Positions 55,449-64,000 of a DNA stretch of 64,000 bases are shown here, piece after piece (within the stretch, counting starts at the first letter, position 1; the number at the start of each line of letters is the position of its first letter). A model generated the notes under the pieces. That model was not told the DNA's origin, did no database searches, and worked only from the letters and a program-made list of their open reading frames with translations. Made by a program: the position numbers and the translations under genes. Source of the DNA: Panulirus ornatus. Taxonomy: Eukaryota; Arthropoda; Malacostraca; Decapoda; Palinuridae. The stretch covers positions 2,815,001 to 2,879,000 of the forward strand of contig NC_092276.1 of the NCBI RefSeq assembly GCF_036320965.1, given 5' to 3'.

Positions 55449-56421
55449 GAGGGCAGCAGGTGGAGGGAAGCGGTGGGGGGAGGGGTCTGGTCGCCAATCA
55501 GCAGAGTACATATTACATCAGACGACGAGAAATTATAACCCAAAGTTTGACGTTAAAGAAGACGACATTTCGTTCTGGGGAGTGAGAGAGAAAACTTAAT
55601 GTTCTTGGACAAAATACGAGCGAGTAATATTACTGTCCAAGACACGAAGGTCAAAGATCGAGAAGGGGTGATCCATCCTTCCTAAATACGGTAGACTGAG
55701 GAATATATTTCAGGACGAACTTTCTGTCGTGCTGTTCCTGAAGGATACACTATACACATATGGAACGACACCCGATTATAACAGAGTCCCGTCATGATAT
55801 ATAACAACCGGGCAAATAACCCACTCGGTAATTTGACAACTACGTACAGGAACTCTGGAACGACGGGTGGGTAAGGTGAGGGAGCTGTTCTTTCCCCCAC
55901 ACAGTTGCTGACCGTCTCTGCATTCATCCGCGCCTCAAGATACTCCCTCTGCACCTCAAGCTAAGGAACCTCTGCCACCACTGTGGCTACAGGATCATAA
56001 CTGCTTGCGACACCACGCATACAACCGTTCACCTCACCTGACCCAACCTACCCCCTCGCAACACACACACACACACACACACACACTAACCTAACCCACG
56101 CTCAAGTCTAGAAATATTAGAATCCGGGAAAATCTGTCGACTTCGGCGAGGGTAATAGAAAGGCAGACAAACGCGCTGTCCATGCGGTAAACACGGCACC
56201 AGTCCAGGTGAAGCCTACGTTAACATGGCGAGATGAAACACGCGTCTGGTCCCCCCGCCATGAATAGACGCTATTTTGCACCGGAGGGAAAAAATATAAA
56301 GGAAAAGTCCGGGGGAGAAATTACTTCTCTTTCAGTCAGGTCATTAACAAGCTATTTTTTGAGAGAGGTTCCCCAAGCTCCTGTGCGCAAACACACAATG
56401 ACCGTTCATTACTAATGACGA

Positions 56422-56423
<2 letters not shown>
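55218..56423. other. Non-coding stretch with (GT)n and (CA)n
   Basis: (GT)15 at 55417-55446 and (CA)13 at 56061-56086. No gene is recognised. Confidence 0.5.
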
Positions 56424-56510
<87 letters not shown>

Positions 56511-57177
56511 GTATATAACCCTTGAGCACCAGGGTACGACCTCTGAGCATGTAAGTACGACTGTTGAGCACGACGTCATAAGACCCTTGAATAGGACGGC
56601 AGTACGACCCTTCGGTATGATGACCTGATGACGGTACGACCCTTAGGTATGATGACGTGGCCTTTGACCCAACCCCTTACCGGTCAGGTCAAAGGCCAGG
56701 CTGTGATACCCAAGGGCCGTTCGTGCCCTTGTGCCCAAACTGTATATAAGATATTCCCAACGATTCTCTCCCCAGTCGAATATTGTCGGACTGTGATTCA
56801 AAACGTTCAATTAGTCTGAATTACTTTCCTCAAATACTCACACCATATTCTAACACGAATCCCGATGTACAGTGTTGCTTCAACCACCCGGGAACACCAA
56901 TGGTGTCTTGCCTTACTCCGCCACCATCGTGACGTCACTGCCCAGGTCCTGAAACACACAAACCTCCCACGGCAGACGACGAAGAGCCTCACTGTCTAGG
57001 TTACACTGGCCAAAACTGGCATGAGACAAGGGGCCATGAGGGGCGTGTCTCGACACCGTTGACCCGGAACATCATGATTCAGGCTTCATTACTGTTCCGA
57101 GCGGTTCTCTGAGGCTTCATATACCCTAACCGAACTACGTGTGAATATTCCGTTCATGTCTGATGGTCATGCATATG

Positions 57178-57252
<75 letters not shown>

Positions 57253-58380
57253 TACAAAGACCATAATATCTACAGAATCAGGTGATGTATTAGCATGACA
57301 ACACCAAGAATGAGAGCACTTTATCTCTCAGCAGCACATCTCCCTCTGGTCTCTTGGGTGACAGACGCCACAGGACAAAAAGCCAAGACTTTTCCAAATA
57401 CAGAGAGTCAGCGCACCCCCCTGCAAGATAAGGGAAGGTCCCCATGAGGCTCATCTCGTGATACAGATTCTTCAAGTGAATTATCACACATCCTAGAACA
57501 CGTCCCCGTCAGTTGTAAATGGAGGCCAATCCATCACCCTGTCTTGGCGACTGCCACAACAATTGATCCCAGAGAACCCTATACACTGTCCAACAAGCCG
57601 ATTCCATTAATAAGTGGTCGTCTGGCTCCTCCATGACAAGAGCAATGCGACGAAATGCTTAATCCTCCTCTCCTCACCCCTGCAGTCCTTCGCACACACA
57701 GCCCCAAGTCCTCAGAGCGGCGGTCTTCGGTCATTACCGTGTCCGGTGGAATCTTTGCCCTGCGCTTTTCGCCAGCTTGTTCCTAATGGTCCAAAACAGA
57801 GTGCTTCCTCTCGTGTCCAAGAACGTTTATTCATACGTTTTTCCTTTTTTTGTGTGTGGGCCAAAAACCTTTCGAAGGTTCAGAATGGCAGGAGGAACTG
57901 CCTGGTCTTTCCCAAAAGGAGTCGATCCTTCACAAAGCACTGAAGGTCCGACCATCACTTCCACGCAGCAATAAAGGGCGTTACAACCCTTTCACACAGA
58001 GATAAAGGGCAAACCAGCTCTTCCACACGTCACAGAAGGGCAGACCAGCCTTTCCACAAGGCACATGAGGCAAGACCAGCTCTTCACTGGAACACCTTAT
58101 CGTCATGGTCTTCAAAAATGAGACAATGAAGTGGACTATAAATGTTCAACTATACAAGGATTATTCATGTATATACCATATCTATACACTTCTATGAACT
58201 GACTATATATTCCCTTTAATCTAGCTCCTCTATATACCGTTCTGAAGAAACTACAACTTCCCTATGATTGGCTCTTCCATACGATACAAAGTTGGCACCA
58301 AAAAAAATCTTCAAGGACCAAAACAAAGTCGTTTACTTTTCGCCTCATCGTGAATTTCTTGCAAATATGAGACTAAAGGA

Positions 58381-58460
<80 letters not shown>

Positions 58461-58904
58461 ACTGAAATAAAACCGGGATATGTAGACTGCACTGCGCTCA
58501 GCTTAAAAAGAAAAGAGCATTCATCTGTTAATGACGTGACACCATCATCATTCCTGTCTCCCAAGAGGATGTTCATCCACTTTCCCCTCACGTCAAAAAT
58601 CATTCATTCTTTCACCAATATACATATAATCACCGTTAACCATGGAGGCCCAGGTGTAGACTCGCTTCTGGTGTTCCTAAAGGGGAAGATTCGATTGTGC
58701 TTACAAGGTGGGCGGGAGGGAGGGAGTCTCCATGTACCTGGGGATAAATCGCGTCTGACCCCTTACGACTGTGGGAGGGAAACGAGGAGAGGAGAGGAGG
58801 CGGAGCGTCTGTGAGTCTGTAATGGCTATGTGGGATCCGAGTGACCTCCACCACTTGTCTTTGTGAGCCTGTGTGACGCTGCGTTCACCACCAGGAACAG
58901 TAGC
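56424..58904. repeat. Segmental tandem duplication, copy 1 (2.4 kb unique part)
   Basis: It begins with (AT)n at 56424-56509, then decayed 21 bp repeat-family units (56515-56670) and the AGGTCAAAGGCCAGG segment (about 56690). About 2.2 kb of otherwise unremarkable DNA follows, with (AT)n at 57180-57250 and (CA)39 at 58382-58458. The same order recurs from 61520 to the window end. Frames in it (109-118 codons) are not conserved as proteins: the 57614-57943 frame changes register in copy 2. I recognise no gene. Confidence 0.93.
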
Positions 58905-61519
58905 ATTCTCCAGCACTACCATGACCACCAGTTACATTCCCCAGCACTAGTAACATTCCCCAGCAACACCACCACCAGCAACATTCCCCAGCACCACCAC
59001 CACCAGTAACATTCCCCAGCACCACCACCACCAGTAGCATTCCCCACCACCACCACCATTAACATTCCCAGCACCACCACCACCAGTAGCATTCCCCACC
59101 ACCACCACCACCAGTAGCATTCCCCAGCACCACCACAACCAGTAACATTCCCCACCACCACCACCACCAGTAGCATTCCCCACCACCACCACCACCAGTA
59201 ACATTCCCCAGCACCACCACCACCAGTAACATTCCCCAGCACCACCACCACCAGTAGCATTCCCCACCACCACCACCACAACCAGTAACATTCCCCACCA
59301 CCACCACAACCAGTAACATTCCCCAGCACCACCACCACCAGTAACATTCCCCACCACCACCACCACCAGTAACATTCCCCAGCACCACCACCAGTAACAT
59401 TCCCCAGCACCACCACCACCAGTAACATTCCCCAGCACCACCACCAGTAACATTCCCCAGCACCACCACCACCAGTAGCATTCCCCACCACCACCACCAC
59501 CACCAGTAACATTCCCCAGCACCACCACCACCAGTAACATTCCCCAGCACCACCACCACCAGTAGCATTCCCCAGCACCACCACCAGTAACATTCCCCAG
59601 CACCACCACAACCAGTAACATTCCCCACCACCACCACCACCACCAGTAACATTCCCCAGCACCACCACCACCAGTAACATTCCCCAGCACCACCACCACC
59701 AGTAACATTCCCCAGCACCACCACCACCAGTAACATTCCCCAGCACCACCACCACCAGTAACATTCCCCACCACCACCACCACCAGTAACATTCCCCAGC
59801 ACCACCACCAGTAACATTCCCCAGCACCACCACCACCAGTAACATTCCCCAGCACCACCACCACCAGTAACATTCCCCAGCACCACCACCACCAGTAACA
59901 TTCCCCAGCACCACCACCACCAGTAACATTCCCCAGCACCACCACCACCAGTAACATTCCCCAGCACCACCACCACCAGTAACATTCCCCACCACCACCA
60001 CCACCAGTAACATTCCCCAGCACCACCACCAGTAACATTCCCCAGCACCACCACCACCAGTAACATTCTCCACCACCACCACCACCACCAGTAACATTCC
60101 CCAGCACCACCACCACCAGTAACATTCCCCAGCACCACCACCACCAGTAACATTCCCCAGCAACACCACACCAGTAACATTCCCCACCACCACCACAACC
60201 AGTAACATTCCCCACCACCACCACCACCACCAGTAACATTCCCCAGCACCAGTAACATTCCCCAGCAACACCACCACCAGTAACATTCCCCAGCACCACC
60301 ACCACCAGTAACATTCCCCACCATCACCACCACCAGTAACATTCCCCAGCACCAGTAACATTCCCCAGCACCACCACCACCAGTAACATTCCCCAGCACC
60401 ACCACCACCAGTAACATTCCCCAGCACCACCACCACCAGTAACATTCCCCAGCACCACCACCACCAGTAGCATTCCCCACCACCACCACCACCAGTAACA
60501 TTCCCCAGCACCACCACCAGTAACATTCCCCAGCACCACCACCACCAGTAACATTCCCCACCACCACCACCACCAGTAACATTCCCAGCACCACCACCAC
60601 CACCAGTAACATTCCCCACACCACCACCATCAGTAACATTCCCCACCATCACCACCACCAGTAGCATTCCCACCACCACCACCACCAGTAACATTCCCAG
60701 CACCACCACCAGTAACATTCCCCAGCACACCACCACCACCAGTAACATTCCCCAGCACCACCACCACCAGTAACATTCCCCAGCACCACCACCACCAGTA
60801 GCATTCCCCACCACCACCACCACCAGTAACATTCCCCAGCACCACCACCAGTAACATCCCCACCACCACCACCACAGTAACATTCCCCCCATCACCACCA
60901 CCAGTAACATTCCCCAGCACCACCACCACCAGTAACATTCCCCAGCACCACACCAGTAACATTCCCCAGCACCACCACCACCAGTAACATTCCCCAGCAC
61001 CACCACCACCAGTAACATTCCCCAGCACACCACCCCCAGTAACATTCCCCAGCACCACCACACCAGTAACATTCCCCACCACCACCACCACCAGTAACAT
61101 TCCCCAGCACCAGTAACATTCCCCAGCAACACACCACCAGTAACATTCCCCAGCACCACCACCACCAGTAACATTCCCAGCACCACCACCACAGTAGCAT
61201 TCCCCACCACCACCACCACCAGTAACATTCCCCAGCACCACCACCAGTAACATTCCCAGCACCACCACCACCAGTAACATTCCCCAGCACCACCACCACC
61301 AGTAACATTCCCCAGCACCACCACCACCAGTAACATTCCCCAGCACCACACCAGTAACATTCCCCAGCACCACCACACAGTAACATTCCCCACCACCACC
61401 ACAACCAGTAAGCATTCCCCAACCATCACCACCACCAGTAGCATTCCCCAGCAGCGCCACAACCAGTAGCATTCCCCAACCCCGACCATCACCACCACCA
61501 CTACCAGCAGTAGCTGCTG
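58905..61519. repeat. ~2.6 kb minisatellite, 28 bp basic unit, ~95 units
   Basis: The unit is AGTAACATTCCCCAGCACCA plus (CCA)n; e.g. starts at 59701, 59729 and 59757 give 28 bp. Length variants of 25, 28 and 31 bp differ by CCA triplets, and AGTAGC and CCCCACC variants are interspersed. The minus strand has no stop in any frame. Three 28 nt units equal 28 codons, so the false 868-residue frame (58916-61522) repeats a 28-residue pattern with ECYWWWWCWGM, LLVVVVLGNVT and GGGGAG blocks. Confidence 0.96.
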
Positions 61520-61585
<66 letters not shown>

Positions 61586-62337
61586 ATATTATATATATAT
61601 ATAAATGTATATAAACCCTTGAGCACCAGGGTACGACCTCTGAGCATGTAAGTAACTTTTGAGCAGAGTCATAAGACCCTTGAAAAAGGCGGTAGTTTTT
61701 TTTAAAAAAAAAAAAAAATCAATAGACGTTGAGACGAGCATAAACACCTTGAATAGAGGTATACGACCTTCGGTATGATGACCGATACGTACGACCTTAG
61801 GTATGATGACGGGGCCTTTGACCCAACCCCTTACCGGTCAGTGTCCAAAGGCCAGGCTGTGATACCCAAGGGCGTTCGTGCCCTTGTGCCCAAACTGTAT
61901 ATAAGATATTCCCAACGATTCTCTCCCCATCGAATATTGTCGGACTGTGATTCAAAACGTTCAATTAGTCTGAATTACTTTCCTCAAATACTCACACCAT
62001 ATTCTAACACTGAAATCCCGATGTACATCGTTACTTTCAACCACCCGGGAACACCAATGGTGTCTTGCCTTACTCCGCCACCATCGTGACGTCACTGCCC
62101 AGGTCCTGAAACACACAAACCTCCCACGGCAGACGACGAAGAGCCTCACTGTCTAGGTTACACTGGCCAAAACTGGCATGAGACAAGGGGCCATGAGGGG
62201 CGTGTCTCGACACCGTTGACCCGGAACATCATGACTCAGGCTTCATTACTGTTCCGAGCGGTACTCTGAGGCTTTCATATACCCTAACCGAACTACGTGT
62301 GAATATTCCGTTCATGTCTGATGTCATGCATATGTTC

Positions 62338-62370
<33 letters not shown>

Positions 62371-62372
62371 AT

Positions 62373-62411
<39 letters not shown>

Positions 62412-64000
62412 CGTACAAAGACCATAATATCTACAGAATCAGGTGATGTATTAGCATGACAACACCAAGAATGAGAGCACTTTATCTCTCAGCAGCACAT
62501 CTCCCTCTGGTCTCTTGGGTGACAGACGCCACAGGACAAAAAGCCAAGACTTTCCAAATACAGAGAGTCAGCGCATCCCCTGCAAGATAAGGGAAGGTCC
62601 CATGAGGCTCATCTCGTGATACAGATTCTTCAAGTGAATTATCACACATCCTAGAACACGTCCCCGTCAGTTGTAAATGGAGGCCAATCCATCACCCTGT
62701 CTTGGCGACTGCCACAGCAACTGATCCCAGAGAGCCCTATACACTGTCCAACAAGCCGATTCCATTAATAAGTGGTCGTCTGGCTCCTCCATGACAAGAG
62801 CAATGCGACGAAATGCTTAACCCTTCTCTCCTCACCCCTGCAGTCCTTCGCACACACAGCCCCAAGTCCTCAGAGCGGCGGTCTTCGGTCACTACCGTGT
62901 CCGGTGGAATCTTTGCCCTGCGCTTTTCGCCAGCTTGTTCCTAATGGTCCAAAACAGAGTGCTTCCTCTCGTGTCCAAGAACGTTTATTCATACGTTTTT
63001 CCTTTTTTTTGTGTGGGCCAAAAACCTTTCGAAGGTTCAGAATGGCAGGAGGAACCGCCTGGTCTTTCCCAAAAGGAGTCGATCCTTCACAAAGCACTGA
63101 AGGTCCGACCATCACTTCCACGCAGCAATAAAGGGCGTTACAACCCTTTCACACAGAGATAAAGGGCAAACCAGCTCTTCCACACATCACAGAAGGGCAG
63201 ACCAGCCTTTCCACAAGGCACATGAGGCAAGACCAGCTCTTCACTGGAACACCTTATCGTCATGATCTTCAAAAATGAGACTGAATTAAGTGGACTATAA
63301 ATGTTCAACTATGCAAGGATTATTCAAGTATATACCATACCTATACACTTCTATGAACTGACTATTTATTCCCTTTAATCTAGCTCCTCTATATACCGTT
63401 CTGAAGAAACTACAACTTCCCTATGATTGGCTCTTCCACACGATACAAAGTTGGCACCAAAAAAAATCTTCAAGGACCAAAACAATGTCGTTTACCTTTC
63501 GCCTCATCGTGAATTTCTTGCAAGTATGAGACTACAGGAAAACTACACACACACACACACAAATGACTGAAATACAACCGAGATATGTAGACTGCACTGC
63601 GCTCAGCTTAAAAAGAAAAGAGCATTCATCTGTTAATGACGTGACACCATCATCATTCCTGTCTCCCAAGAGGATGTTCATCCACTTTCCCCTCACGTCA
63701 AAAATCATTCATTCTTTCACCAATATACATATAATCACCGTTAACCATGGAGGCCCAGGTGTAGACTCGCTTCTGGTGTTCCTAAAGGGGAAGATTCGAT
63801 TGTGCTTACAAGGTGGGCGGGAGGGAGGGAGTCTCCATGTACCTGGGGATAAATCGCGTCTGACCCCTTACGACTGTGGGAGGGAAACGAGGAGAGGAGA
63901 GGAGGCGGAGCGTCTGTGAGTCTGTAATGGCTACGTGGGATCCGAGTGACCTCCACCACTTGTCTTTGTGAGCCTGTGTGACGCTGCGTTCACCACCAGG
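61520..64000. repeat. Segmental tandem duplication, copy 2 (runs off the window)
   Basis: It matches 56424-58904 in order and sequence. The offset is 5,097 bp at the left end (56521 versus 61618) and 5,105 bp at the right end (58861 versus 63966). The (CA)n is far shorter here (63545-63562 versus 77 bp). The (AT)n tracts at 61520-61603 and 62339-62410 carry AATA interruptions. The left 900 bp has many one-base losses and a T8/A15 insertion-like patch at 61694-61718; the right 1.5 kb is about 99% identical by eye. The last bases, TTCACCACCAGG, are the junction to the minisatellite in copy 1. Confidence 0.93.

Noticed and set aside
58916..61522. 868-residue open frame (and 526- and 455-residue frames) on the minus strand
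   Set aside because: It is the translation of the 28 bp minisatellite. The repeat has no stop on this strand in any frame, and 3 units equal 28 codons, so the frame cycles through all three readings. Composition is Trp/Val/Gly/Cys only in a repeating pattern.

Overview
This window looks like non-coding, repeat-dominated DNA from an animal nuclear genome. A decapod crustacean (shrimp, crab, crayfish or lobster type) is the best guess. That guess rests on three things: the extreme density of long dinucleotide microsatellites ((AT)n, (GA)n/(CT)n, (CA)n/(GT)n), the two reverse-transcriptase fragments, and a small (AT)n-flanked dispersed element of a kind I associate with decapod sequence. The species cannot be named from the sequence. 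I found no host protein-coding gene, rRNA gene or intact tRNA gene that I can support. Most long open frames are microsatellite or minisatellite translations.

Layout. 1-7.6 kb: two 5'-truncated copies of one LINE family (679-1800 minus, 5931-6890 plus) that keep the C-terminal part of the reverse transcriptase and the 3' tail. Both end in poly(A) followed by (TA)n. A tail-only copy at 7376-7432 runs straight into a long (AC)n tract. 7.6-16.1 kb: single-copy-looking DNA with a CpG-rich CCAAT/CRE cluster at 10.8 kb, then minisatellites with 30, 25, 21, 25, 29 and 21 bp periods. 16.1-27 kb: microsatellites, including a 409 bp (GA)n tract, and a 20 bp array carrying eight CACGTG E-boxes. 26.6-32.1 kb: (AT)n-flanked element fragments and a run of tandem duplications with 37, 48, 98, 78, about 70 and about 37 bp periods. 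31.6-34.5 kb: closely spaced (GA)n and (CT)n tracts of opposite polarity. 34.8-35.4 kb: two more LINE-tail relics. 36-47 kb: microsatellites and 34 and 25 bp arrays. 47.8-48.8 kb: a 130 bp inverted repeat around a 717 bp spacer that holds a decayed tRNA-like sequence. 52 kb: the longest copy of the (AT)n-flanked element, with a candidate hammerhead-ribozyme fold on the minus strand. 56.4-64 kb: a tandem segmental duplication (period about 5.1 kb) made of a 2.4 kb segment plus a 2.6 kb GGT-rich minisatellite. The window ends exactly where the minisatellite would start again.

How the parts relate. Retroelement 3' tails and (AT)n-flanked fragments repeatedly sit next to long microsatellites, so part of the microsatellite load may have been seeded by mobile elements. 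A 21 bp repeat family at 13.3 kb recurs inside both copies of the 5.1 kb unit, next to an AGGTCA-type sequence also found at 34.1 kb. Consensus quality seems to fall between about 60.58 and 62.42 kb, so fine details there should be treated with care.
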